Assembly (NCBI GenBank): GCA_963770505.1
Contig: CAVYPR010000002.1
Span: forward strand, 62,001-126,000
Direction: 5' to 3'
Origin: CAVYPR01 sp963770505
Lineage (GTDB): Bacteria > Actinomycetota > Acidimicrobiia > Acidimicrobiales > RAAP-2
DNA: 64,000 bases
Part shown: piece after piece, positions 24,105 to 33,111 of the stretch
Layout: every line of letters begins with the position of its first letter
Numbering within the stretch: the stretch's first letter is position 1
Translations under genes and position numbers: made by a program
Notes under the pieces: model-generated
The model's database searches: none
Seen by the model: the letters and a program-made list of their open reading frames with translations, nothing else
Told to the model about the DNA's origin: nothing

Positions 24105-26500
24105 GTGGCCGCAGACCGAGACATCGCCGAAGAACAGCGAGATCCTCGACGACGCCTACCGCGGCCTCGAGGCCATGCGCCGCGAGGCGAACCGGATGCT
24201 CGAGTCGGTGCTGGACCTCGGGCGGGGCGGCACCTTCCAGTCCCGCACCGAGCGCGACATCGTGGTCCGGACCAGCCTGGCCCGCCTGGCCCAGCTCGAC
24301 ATCGGCGACCAGGCGCTGTGCTTCGGCCGGATCGACCGGCGGGCCGAGGGGGACGGGGGGCTCGAGTCGTTCCACATCGGCCGGCTGGCGGTGTCGGGGG
24401 AGCACCACGAGCCGCTGGTGGTCGACTGGCGGGCCCCGGTCGCCGAGCCCTTCTACCGGGCCACCGGCCTCGACCCCCAGGGGCTGGCCCGCCGCCGGCA
24501 CCTGGCCGTCCGGGGCCGCACGGTGGTCGGCGTCGAGGACGAGTACTTCGCCCAGCCCGGCGCCGCCGGACCGGGGCCATCCCGACGCCGGCGCCACCGA
24601 GCCGCTGCTCCGACGGGGGCCTGGCCCTGGGCGGCCCTGGGGCGCTGCTGGCCGCGCTCGGGCAGGCGCGGACCGGCCACATGGCCGACATCGTGGCCAC
24701 CATCCAGCGCGAGCAGGACGAGATCATCCGGTCCCCCCTGGCCGGGGTCGCTCCTGGTCCAGGGCGGGCCGGGCACCGGCAAGACGGCGGTGGCCCTGCA
24801 CCGTGCCGCCTACCTCCTCTACACCCACCGCTTCCCCCTCGAGCGCCAGGGGGTGCTGGTGGTGGGGCCCAACCCGCTCTTCCTGCGCTACATCGAGCAG
24901 GTGCTGCCGTCCCTGGGCGAGACGGGGGTGACGCTCTCGACCGTGTCGGGGCTCGTCCCCGAGGTGCGGGTGCGGGCCAGCGACCCGCCCGAGGTGGCGC
25001 GGCTGAAGGGTGAGGCCCGCATGGCCCGGGTGATCGCCCAGGCCGTGCGCACCCGCCAACGCGCCGCTGCGCCGCGACGTGGCGGTGCCCTTCGGGGCCA
25101 CGACGCTGCGGCTCACCGCCGGGGCGTCGGCCGAGATCGTCTCCCAGGCCCGCCGTCGGGCGGGGACCCACAACGCCCGCCGCCGCTTCGTGGAGCAGCA
25201 GGTCGTCCGCCGGCTGGCCGACCAGTACGAGCGGGTGCGCAGGGCGGGGGGTTCGGGGCGCCCGGCGGACGGCCCGCCGGGGTTGTCCGAGGGGGACCTG
25301 CAGCTCGACCTGTTCGTGGAGGCCGACGGGGAGGCGGCCGCCGCCGACGTCGGGGCCCTCGACCTCGAGGAGTTCGGCCGCCAGGTCCGCCAGACCCCGG
25401 AGCTGGCCGAGGCGCTCGACCGGATGTGGCCCCGGCTCGCCCCCCACGAGCTCCTGCACGACCTGCTGGGCGCCCGGCCGCTCCTGGCGGCGGCCGGCAA
25501 GGGGATCCTGACCGCGGCCGAGCAGGCCATGCTGCAGCGGCCCCGCAGCGCCTCCCTCGACGAGGTGGGGTGGACGGCCGCCGACGCCGCCCTGGTCGAC
25601 GAGGCCCGCACCATCCTCGGACCGCGCCGCACCCGGGGGGTGCGCTCGCGGGCCGCGGCCCGCGAGCGCACCGAGCGGGCCCGCCAGGAGGTCGGGTACT
25701 GGCCGTCGGGGCTCGACCCCAACCCGACCCCGGTCGCCGCCGGCGCCGAGGAGGACGGGGTGCGCGCCTTCGGCCACATCGTCGTCGACGAGGTGCAGGA
25801 CCTCTCGCCGCTCCAGCTGCGCATGCTGGCCCGGCGGTCGCTCTCGGGCTCGATGACCGCGGTGGGCGACATCGCCCAGTCCACCGGGCCGTGGGCCCCC
25901 CAGAGCTGGGACGACGTGGCCGCCCACCTCACGCCCAACCGGGCACCCAAGCTGGTCGAGCTGACCGTGAGCTACCGGACCCCGGCCGAGGTGGTCGAGG
26001 TGGCGGCCCGGGTGCTGGCCGTGGCCGCCCCCGACGTGGCCCCGCCCCGACCGGTACGCCGCTCGGGCGAGGAGCCGGTGCTCTCGACCGTGGCCCCGGC
26101 GGCGCTGGCCGCCGAGGTGGCCCGGGCGGCGCGCTCGGAGGCGGAGGCGGTGGCTCCCGGGCGGGCCGCCGTCCTGGTCCCCGCCCACCTCATGGGCGAG
26201 GTCGGTCGGGCCCTGGCCGAGCACGGGCTGGAGGCGGTCGACCCCCGGGATCCGGCGGGGGAGGGGCTGGCCGCCGCACTGGTGCTCCTCCCCGCTTCTG
26301 AGTGCAACGGCCTCGAGTTCGACTCGGTGGTGGTGGTCGAGCCGGCGCTCATCGCCGCCGGCGAGACCGTCGGGCGCGAGGGCCCGCCCCTGGCCACCAC
26401 CCGGGGGCTGCGGACCCTCTACGTGGCCCTCACCCGGCCCACGCGCCGCCTGGCGGTGGTGTCGTCGGGACCGCTGCCGACCGGTCTGGCGCTGGCCTGA
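24105..26500 (+). pseudogene. HelD/HelR-type RNA polymerase-recycling helicase, multiple frameshifts
   Basis: UvrD/Rep-like ATPase of the HelD group, which removes stalled or rifampicin-bound RNA polymerase. Restored length is about 795 residues. Motifs: EILDDAYRGLEAMRREANRM (N-terminal coiled coil), PLVVDWRAPVAEPFYRAT, Walker A LLVQGGPGTGKTAVALHRA, Walker B HIVVDEVQDLSPLQLRML, AVGDIAQSTGPW and the C-terminal LYVALTRPTRRLAVV. The frame changes near 24,135, 24,575, 24,615, 24,745 and 25,066, each fitting one extra base; from 25,079 to the stop it is open. Start GTG 24105 with a good ribosome site. Divergent from hemE. Confidence 0.87.
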
Positions 26501-26599
26501 GCGACCGCCGCCGGCGACCCCGCGGGGTCCACCGCGGTCCACGGCGCGAGGCCCGCGCGAACCGAGGTGACCGGGCCGTCAGGAGGTCGAGGCCCCAAC

Positions 26600-26605
26600 C
26601 AGGAT
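26600..26605 (+). promoter_or_regulatory. -10-like element of ctaE, leaderless spacing
   Basis: CAGGAT, exactly 6 bases, then GTG 26612. Same arrangement as several other genes here, so ctaE is probably leaderless. Confidence 0.4.
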
Positions 26606-26611
26606 GTTGGC

Positions 26612-27241
26612 GTGGCGGGGGCCCCGTCGACTAGGAAATACGCCGTGAGCCAGGCCATCTCGGTGGACCCGCCGGCCAAGCCGCCCCGCGTCGTCCACGA
26701 CCGCCCACCGATGCTGGCCATCGGGGTCATGATCTGGCTGGGCTCGGAGCTCATGTTCTTCAGCGGCCTCTTCGCCGCCTTCTTCAGCATCCGGGCCAAC
26801 GACCACCCCTGGCCCCCGGTCGGCACCCACCTCGACGTCCTGCGGGCCGGCATCTTTACCGCCATCTTGGTGTCGTCGAGCTTCACCATGCAGAAGGCGG
26901 TCTTCGCCGAGGAGCGCTACAACCGGCGGGCGGCCCGGATCTGGATCGTGTGCACGCTCATCCTGGGCGTGCTCTTCCTCTACAACCAGGGCTACGAGTG
27001 GGTGACCCAGGCCACCCGTCCGGGCACCAACGCCTACGGCTCGCTGTTCTTCATCATGACCGGCCTCCACGGCCTCCACGTGGCCCTCGGCCTCGTGGCC
27101 ATGATCTTCCTGCTGGGCCGGATGAAGGGACCGGCCGGCGACCCCGGAGAGCTCTCCGTCTTCCAGGGCGTGAGCTACTACTGGCACTTCGTCGACATCG
27201 TCTGGGTGGGCCTGTACAGCTGCCTCTTCCTGCTCAAGTAG
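26612..27241 (+). CDS. ctaE: Cytochrome c oxidase subunit III
   Basis: 209 residues with five membrane segments, the actinobacterial length for subunit III of the aa3 oxidase. Recognisable parts: MIWLGSELMFFSGLFAAFFS (first helix with the lipid-binding glutamate), RAGIFTAILVSSSFTMQKAV, GLHGLHVALGLVAM and VSYYWHFVDIVWVGLYSCLF. GTG 26612 is chosen because a -10-like CAGGAT is 6 bases upstream; GTG 26567 and GTG 26645 are in frame, and none has a ribosome site. First gene of ctaE-qcrC-qcrA-qcrB, the usual actinobacterial order. Confidence 0.93.
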   Translation: MAGAPSTRKYAVSQAISVDPPAKPPRVVHDRPPMLAIGVMIWLGSELMFFSGLFAAFFSIRANDHPWPPVGTHLDVLRAGIFTAILVSSSFTMQKAVFAEERYNRRAARIWIVCTLILGVLFLYNQGYEWVTQATRPGTNAYGSLFFIMTGLHGLHVALGLVAMIFLLGRMKGPAGDPGELSVFQGVSYYWHFVDIVWVGLYSCLFLLK

Positions 27242-27251
27242 TGACTGGACC

Positions 27252-28333
27252 GTGCTCCGCCGACTCCTGAAGAACCGCTACCTGCTTCCCACGGCCATCC
27301 TGGTCACGGTGGGCTTCGGCGGGTTCGTCGGCCTGACGAACGCGGGTGCCCAGACAGGGACACACACCTCCACACCGGTTCCGACCCTCTACACAACGGG
27401 CGCCACGACCACCACCACCCAGGTGGCCCCGGTGGCCTCGGCGTCGACGGGCCAGCCCCCCTCCACCACAGCGGGGGCCAGCCACGGCGGCTCGTTGGTG
27501 AGCCCGGTGGGCGCCACACGGACCGCACCGCGCTCCACCGCCTCGGCCTGCAGGAAGGAGCTCGAGCGGATCAGTTACACAAGCCCGCCCAACTCGGGCT
27601 CCCCCAAGACCTCGAGCCACCACATCTGCGTGAACGGGCGCATCGTCGCCTACGGCAACTCCTCGATCGTCTACGCCTCCCCCCCAAGTCCTTCGAGCAG
27701 GCCGGAGAGGAGCTGTTCGAGCAGGTCTGCTCCAGCTGCCACATGAGCGACGCCCAGGGCGGTCCGGCGGCCCCGTCGCTGATCGGGGTGGGGTCGGGGA
27801 CGGTCGACTTCTGGGTCACCACCGGCCGCATGCCGGCCGCCACGCCCCTGAGCGTCCAGGCCCAGACCAAGCCGCCGAAGCTGAGCAAGCGCCAGGCCGC
27901 CGAGATCGCCGCGTGGATCACATCGCTCTCGCCCGCCCCGCCGTTCATCCCGGCCGTGAACACCAGGACAGCCAACCTGGCCACGGGGGCCAGCCTGTTC
28001 GCCCTCAACTGCGCCGCCTGCCACACCATCACCGGGGCTGGTGACGAGCTCGCCTACGGCACCAACGCACCCTCGCTGCACTACGCCACGACCACCCAGA
28101 TCGCCGAGGCCATCCGCAGCGGACCGGGCAACATGCCCCGGTTCACCGGCAACCTCTCCGACAGCCAGGTGGCCGACATCGTGGCGTACGTGTCCGAGAA
28201 GCTCCAGCACCCGACGAACAGCGGCGGATTCGGGCTGGGCGGAATCGGCCCGGTGACCGAGGGGTTCGTGGCCCTGCTGTTCGGGGTGGGCGGCCTCATG
28301 CTGATCTGTTTCTGGATCGGGGACCGCTCATGA
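27252..28333 (+). CDS. qcrC: Di-haem cytochrome c subunit of bc1-aa3 supercomplex (frameshift in C-run)
   Basis: Actinobacterial QcrC passes electrons from bc1 to aa3 without a soluble cytochrome c. It has an N-terminal signal helix (YLLPTAILVTVGFGGFVGL), a Thr/Ser-rich linker, two CxxCH haem sites (CSSCH just before residue M of MSDAQGG at 27,743, and CAACH in FALNCAACHTITG), MPRFTGNL-type methionine ligand region, and a C-terminal helix (VALLFGVGGLMLICFWIG). The frame changes at the seven C bases 27680-27686; eight would restore it to about 360 residues. The disruption lies just before the first haem site. Confidence 0.92.
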
Positions 28334-28364
28334 GCCGGGCGGGGAAGCGACGGGGAGGACGGCG

Positions 28365-29378
28365 GTGAGCGAGCACGACCCGGGCGTGGCCGTCGACGGC
28401 GGAGCGGTCGAGGGTGACGGGGCCGACGGCACCCGCACGCCGGTGGCCATGCCGGTGGCCCGCTTCGACGACCCGCACCTCCAGCCGGCCGCCCGCCACC
28501 CGGCGCGCGCCCAGGGGCTGATCGCGCTCATCTTGGTGGTGGGGATCGGCGGGGTCGTCGCCTTCGGCGCCGCCTACGTGGTCAACGCCTCGTCGTGGGT
28601 GCTCGGGGTGACCATGGCGGTGGGCCTCCTCGGGTTGGGCTTCGGCCTGACCGCCTGGGGGAAGTACCTCATGCCCCAGGGCCCCTTCGTCGAGGAGCGC
28701 CACACGCTGGCCTCCAGCCCCGACGAGCGCAAGGCCATGGCCGCCGCCCTCACCGAGCGGACCCAGGTGGTGGTGAAGCGCCGGGGGGTCCTCGGGGGCC
28801 TGCTGGCCGCGGGGCTGGGCATCTTCGGGATCGTGGCCATGTTCCCCCTGCTGCGCTCGCTGGGACCGGCGCCGACCAACCTCTTGGAGGAGACCGACTG
28901 GCGCAAGGGCACCAGGCTGGTCGACATCAACGGCCGCCCGGTCCACCGGGACCAGATGCAGCCGGGCGGCATCCTCACCGTCTACCCCTTCGGCCTGCAG
29001 AGCACGGACAACGGGCAGGCCATCGACCAGACCGTGCTCATCCGGGTGCAGACGACCAACCTGGTCACCATGCCGGGCCGGGAGACCTGGGGGCCCGAGG
29101 GCTACGTCGCCTACTCCAAGATGTGCACCCACCTGGGCTGCCCGGTCGGCCTCTACGAGCAGGAGCTCGAGCTGCTGGTGTGCCCCTGCCACCAGTCGAT
29201 GTTCAACGTGCGCGACGGCGCCGTGCCCCAGTTCGGGCCGGCCCCGCGCCCGCTGCCCCAGCTCCCCCTCTACATCGACACACTCGGCTACCTGCGCTCC
29301 CAGTCCGGCTACAACCAGGCGGTCGGGCCGGGCTACTGGGCCCGCACAAGCACACCTCGACAGAACGGGGCGGCATGA
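28365..29378 (+). CDS. qcrA: Rieske iron-sulfur subunit of the bc1 complex
   Basis: 337 residues. Three N-terminal membrane segments as in Actinobacteria, the third preceded by a twin-arginine-like KRRGVLGG (about residue 143), then the Rieske domain with CTHLGC and CPCHQS cluster boxes (about 250-275), where Cys and His pairs hold the 2Fe-2S centre. It moves electrons from quinol to cytochrome c. GTG 28365 has GGGAGGACGG upstream. Its stop overlaps the qcrB start (ATGA). Confidence 0.96.
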   Translation: MSEHDPGVAVDGGAVEGDGADGTRTPVAMPVARFDDPHLQPAARHPARAQGLIALILVVGIGGVVAFGAAYVVNASSWVLGVTMAVGLLGLGFGLTAWGKYLMPQGPFVEERHTLASSPDERKAMAAALTERTQVVVKRRGVLGGLLAAGLGIFGIVAMFPLLRSLGPAPTNLLEETDWRKGTRLVDINGRPVHRDQMQPGGILTVYPFGLQSTDNGQAIDQTVLIRVQTTNLVTMPGRETWGPEGYVAYSKMCTHLGCPVGLYEQELELLVCPCHQSMFNVRDGAVPQFGPAPRPLPQLPLYIDTLGYLRSQSGYNQAVGPGYWARTSTPRQNGAA

Positions 29379-30949
29379 GCACGACCGACGCTGAGCGGCC
29401 GAATACCCTGCGCGAGGCCAAGCGGGCCAACCCCTACGGACGGGTCCAGCAGGCGATCGACGAGATCGACGAGCGGTTCGGCGTCGCCAAGGGCGGCCGG
29501 ACCTTCCTCGACAAGATCTTCCCGGACCACTGGTCCTTCATGCTGGGCGAGATCGCCCTGTACTCCTTCGTGGTGCTCCTGGCCACCGGGGTCTTCCTGA
29601 GCCTGTACTACGTCCCCTCCCAGGCCACCGTCGTCTACCACGGCACCTACACGCCGCTCGACGGGGTGCGGATGTCGGAGGCCTACCTGAGCTCGGTCAA
29701 CCTGTCCTTCGCCGTGCGCGCCGGGCTGCTCATGCGCCAGATGCACCACTGGGCGGCCGACGTCTTCATCGGGTCGATCGTGATCCACATGGCCCGCATC
29801 TTCTTCACCGGCGCCTTCCGCAAGCCCCGCGAGACGAACTGGGTCATCGGGGTGACCCTGCTGATCCTGGCCATCCTGAACGGCTTCATCGGCTACTCGC
29901 TCCCCGACGACCTGGTCTCGGGGACCGGCCTGCGCATCGGCTACTCGATCCTGCTCTCGATCCCCTTCGTCGGGAATTACCTGGCCGTGTGGCTCTGGGG
30001 GGGCAGCTTCCCCGGCCACATCATCATCGAACGCCTTTTCATCATCCACGTCCTCGTCATCCCGCTGGTCATCCTGGGGTTGCTCGGGGCCCACCTCGGG
30101 TTCCTGGTGCGCCAGAAGCACACCCAGTTCCCCGGCAAGGGCAAGACCGAGCACAACGTGGTCGGCTCGCCCATGTTCCCGACCTTCATGGCCAAGACGA
30201 CCGGCTTCCTGCTCATGGTGACCGGGGCCCTGGCCGCGCTGGGGGGGCTGGCCCAGGTCAACCCCATCTGGCAGTTCGGCCCCTACCAGGACCCCTCGAA
30301 GATCTCCTACGCCGTCCAACCCGACTGGTACATGGGGTGGCTCGACGGCGCCCTGCGCATCATGCCCGCCTGGGAGTGGACGGGATGGGGGCACACCATC
30401 CCCTGGGAGGTGTTCCTGCCGGCCGTCATCTTCCCGGGCCTCGTCTTCAACATCTGCCTCGTCTGGCCCCTCATCGAGCGCGTGTACACCAAGGACAACG
30501 TCATGCACAACCTGCTCGACCGTCCCCGTGACCGGCCCAAGCGCACGGCGGTGGGGGCGGCCATGGTGGCACTGCTGTTCACCGTCTTCGCCGCCAGCTC
30601 CACCGACGTGCTCGCCAACTTCTTCCACGTGTCGCTCAACCAGGTGCTGTGGTTCTTCCGGATCGCCGTCTTCGTCGTGCCGGTGGTGGCGGCCTTCGTG
30701 ACCTGGCGGATCTGCCTGGAGATGCAGGGCGTGGCGGGCATCGGCAAGCGCAAGCGGGCCATGGTGGTGACCCGCACCCCCGAGGGCGAGTACGTGGCCG
30801 TGCCCTCGGCCCCGCGGCCCGGCGACGAGCACTCCGAGCTGGCGGCCCGGCCGGTCCCGGTGCTCATCGAGACCGAGCCCGAGCCGGTGGGTGCCGGTGC
30901 CGGCACCGCCACCGACGGGGGGACCGGCGTCCGTCGGGTCGACCGCTGA
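29375..30949 (+). CDS. qcrB: Cytochrome b subunit of the bc1 complex
   Basis: 524 residues. Haem-ligating histidines are in RQMHHWAADVFIGSIVIHMAR (two) and in IIERLFIIHVLVIPLVILGLLGAHL (two). The quinol-site motif region QPDWYMGW corresponds to the PEWY-type loop, and GFIGYSLPDDLVSGTG is typical of Actinobacteria. About eight or nine helices, then a polar C-terminal tail of about 70 residues. Start by ATGA overlap with qcrA. Last gene of the rightward operon. Confidence 0.96.
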   Translation: MSTTDAERPNTLREAKRANPYGRVQQAIDEIDERFGVAKGGRTFLDKIFPDHWSFMLGEIALYSFVVLLATGVFLSLYYVPSQATVVYHGTYTPLDGVRMSEAYLSSVNLSFAVRAGLLMRQMHHWAADVFIGSIVIHMARIFFTGAFRKPRETNWVIGVTLLILAILNGFIGYSLPDDLVSGTGLRIGYSILLSIPFVGNYLAVWLWGGSFPGHIIIERLFIIHVLVIPLVILGLLGAHLGFLVRQKHTQFPGKGKTEHNVVGSPMFPTFMAKTTGFLLMVTGALAALGGLAQVNPIWQFGPYQDPSKISYAVQPDWYMGWLDGALRIMPAWEWTGWGHTIPWEVFLPAVIFPGLVFNICLVWPLIERVYTKDNVMHNLLDRPRDRPKRTAVGAAMVALLFTVFAASSTDVLANFFHVSLNQVLWFFRIAVFVVPVVAAFVTWRICLEMQGVAGIGKRKRAMVVTRTPEGEYVAVPSAPRPGDEHSELAARPVPVLIETEPEPVGAGAGTATDGGTGVRRVDR

Positions 30950-31045
30950 CCCTCGCGCCGACAGGTCGACGCGCCGGCACATCGGGCGGCACCGTCGCCT
31001 TGGGGTGACGGCCCCGTCATCGCAGGCGGCGAGCGCCGTCGGCCG

Positions 31046-31312
31046 CTACCTGCCGTTGCGCTCGCGGTGCGTGCACCCCGGCCAGCAGCAGGGCCGACGC
31101 AGGCCATCCTCCAGCTCCTCCTGGGTCCGGCGGATGCGGCGTTCCCTGGTCATCTCCCGCTTGGCGTCCTCGACCCAACAGATGAACTCGTTGCGGGCCA
31201 GTGGCGTGATGTCGTTCCAGGCGTCGAGTGCCGTGGGGTTCGCCAGGAGTGCCCGTTGCAGGTCTCCTGGAAGGTCGTGCACGACCCCTCCGGGCACTCG
31301 GCGACCGCCCAC
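31046..31312 (-). CDS. YdeI/OmpD-associated family protein, C-terminal-type domain
   Basis: 88 residues. The pattern PGDLQRALLANPTALDAWNDI, ARNEFICWVEDAKREMTRERR, RRTQEELEDGLRRP and the end PCCWPGCTHR are characteristic of the YdeI/OmdA domain (bacteriocin-protection-like proteins of unknown biochemistry). It lacks the additional N-terminal domain of longer members, but single-domain forms exist. The GTG start is uncertain (31312 or 31297). Stand-alone in the block between the two respiratory gene groups. Confidence 0.75.
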   Translation of the reverse strand: MGGRRVPGGVVHDLPGDLQRALLANPTALDAWNDITPLARNEFICWVEDAKREMTRERRIRRTQEELEDGLRRPCCWPGCTHRERNGR

Positions 31313-31414
31313 GGGGCCACGGTAGCGGGTCGTGCCATCGACCCGGCTACGTTCCGGGGGAGGCCTTGCGGCGCACCAACCCGCCGTTTTGACCGTGGTG
31401 GCGTCGCCAGATGG

Positions 31415-31807
31415 TCAGCGTGCGCCCGAGTCCTCGCGCCGGGCGCCGAAGGCGGCCCACATCATGAGGAACTGGAGCGGCAGGCGCCCCCAGGCCAGGA
31501 CCCGGCTGTCGGCCAGCCCGGGGTTGCGCCCCGTGCCCGAATCGAGCGCCATCTGCACGTTGGCCGGGAAGACCCCGGCCAGGACGGCCACGCTGGCCGG
31601 CCGGGCCCAGGAGGCCCTGCGCACCAGCCCCACCGCGCAGGTCAACTCCGCCAGACCACTCAGCGTGATCAGGGACCGATGGAGCCCGGCGGGGATCGCC
31701 CGAGGCATGATCGCCTCGAAGAACCGGGGGCGCACGAAGTGGGCCACCCCGCTCACGGCGAAGACCGCCCCCATCAGCGCCGGCCCCCGCCGGCGGATCC
31801 TGATCAC
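31415..31807 (-). CDS. DoxX-like membrane protein
   Basis: 130 residues with four hydrophobic segments: ALMGAVFAVSGVAHFVRP, LITLSGLAELTCAVGLV, ASVAVLAGVFPANVQMAL and LPLQFLMMWAAFGA, as in small DoxX/DUF4267-like proteins; FAVSGVAHFVRP is the typical first helix. GTG 31807 has GGAGGTG 8 bases upstream, so the longer frame starting near 32008 is rejected. No partner enzyme is adjacent, so its role is unknown. Confidence 0.7.
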   Translation of the reverse strand: MIRIRRRGPALMGAVFAVSGVAHFVRPRFFEAIMPRAIPAGLHRSLITLSGLAELTCAVGLVRRASWARPASVAVLAGVFPANVQMALDSGTGRNPGLADSRVLAWGRLPLQFLMMWAAFGARREDSGAR

Positions 31808-32093
31808 CCGATCGACACCTCCGTGGGCGCCTCGGCGCACCTCGATGTCCTCGGTGCCGGCCGTGAGCACGAGTACACGTCGGAAGGGCTGCGGTGGGCA
31901 ACGTCGCCCAACCGCCCCAACTCCCACTCGCCAGCTTGAAACCCGGTGGCCGTTGGTGCGGCCCTGTCGTTGCTCGGGCTGCCTTCTCCGGCCACCACCC
32001 GGCATCACGAGGGGGCTGGCCGCCGCCCTCCGGTGCGGGTCGCTCTGGCCGTGGACCGGCGCCCGTCGCCCATCGTCATCCCGACGACGGTGC

Positions 32094-32408
32094 TCAGCTG
32101 TTGATGTGCTCCATGCCCTTCAAGATGGCCGGCATGGCCGCGTCCAGGTCAAGCACGATATTTGACTCGATCTCGATGAACTCGTTCAGTGCGAGTGAGA
32201 CCTCGAGATGGTAGGCAGCCGCGGCGTCGGGGTCGTTCACCTTGTCCAAGGAGACGCCGCTCGATCCGTCGGCGGCTATGTACCAGCCGATCCGCTCAAT
32301 GCTGGGGTTCTCGGCCGTCCTCGCTTCGATCTTCGCCCAGACCTCCATCATCCGGTTCGCCTGGGCGGCAGTGAGGGGACGGGACTTCCAGGTACTTGCG
32401 ATCAGCAT
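32094..32408 (-). CDS. Hypothetical soluble protein (104 aa), DUF3303-like
   Basis: MLIASTWKSRPLTAAQANRM begins a small alpha/beta protein with IERIGWYIAADGSSGVSL and AAAYHLEVSLALNEFIEI. The layout recalls DUF3303-type dimeric barrels, but the similarity is weak and I give no function. Start ATG 32408 has GGAGGTACGAAC before it. Codon use is less GC-extreme than in the neighbours, in line with the rest of this accessory block. Confidence 0.65.
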   Translation of the reverse strand: MLIASTWKSRPLTAAQANRMMEVWAKIEARTAENPSIERIGWYIAADGSSGVSLDKVNDPDAAAAYHLEVSLALNEFIEIESNIVLDLDAAMPAILKGMEHINS

Positions 32409-33111
32409 GTTCGTACCTCCTTCGGGGTGGCTTGGCGCTGCTGGCCACCGTAACAACAAGGATCGGCGCCTGCTCAGCTGACACCGTGCCTCGAGCCCCG
32501 GTGGCGCCTCAGGCCCGCCAGCCGAGCCCGGTGGCCCGGAGGTCCACCTCGTAGTGAGGTGCGGCCGGCGAGCTCCTGGCGGTCACGGTGGCCAGCAACT
32601 GACCACGACCCGGGGTCGGCGGCACCCAGTGGCCTTGCCGGGCCTGCAGGCGCGGCATCGCTCCCGTCCACGAGAGGGGTCCCTCCCAGCGGGGGAGAGG
32701 GGCGAGGTGATGGGTACGTCGAGGGTTCGCACGCCGGGCACCGGGTCGGGGCGGCACCGGGCCGACGCGCCGCTCACCGGTGAGCCGCGTGCAGGTGGTC
32801 AACCGCCCGTCGCCCGTGTGGTGCCGGCGGCTGGAACGTCGAGGTGCCCGGACCGGGTACCTCCACCTCGGACCACGAGGAGGGGTACCTGGTCCTCCGG
32901 CCTCACGGCCATCCAGCCGTGTGCAGAAAACCGCCCCCGACCTCCGCTCACGCGGCATGCACAGATGCCCTGCTCCGGTCGCTTGACATTCGATGGGGAC
33001 TCCTTCACGATCGCAATGAGCGGCCGCAGCGATCGGTTGCAGCGATGGGAATGGCGATCGACGGGTGGTCGTGACGTCGAGACAGAGGGCCGAGCCGCCA
33101 AGGGGGCCGAC
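32409..33111. other. 703-base region without a convincing gene
   Basis: No frame gives a recognisable protein. On the minus strand 32509 to about 32700 has coding-like third-position GC (ending YEVDLRATGLGWRA) and might be a gene remnant, but I cannot identify it. A housekeeping-type promoter candidate for the secreted protein lies at 32983-33011. Confidence 0.5.
32983..33011 (+). promoter_or_regulatory. Housekeeping-type promoter candidate for the secreted VWD/TIG protein
   Basis: TTGACA (32983-32988), 17 bases, CACGAT (33006-33011). The -35 is perfect while the -10 matches TATAAT at only three positions. It leads to ATG 33112 with about 95 bases of leader. Confidence 0.4.

Noticed and set aside
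27252..28333. Programmed frameshifting as explanation for the qcrC break
   Set aside because: The C-run lacks a slippery heptamer with a downstream stimulatory structure that I can recognise, and homologues are in one frame.
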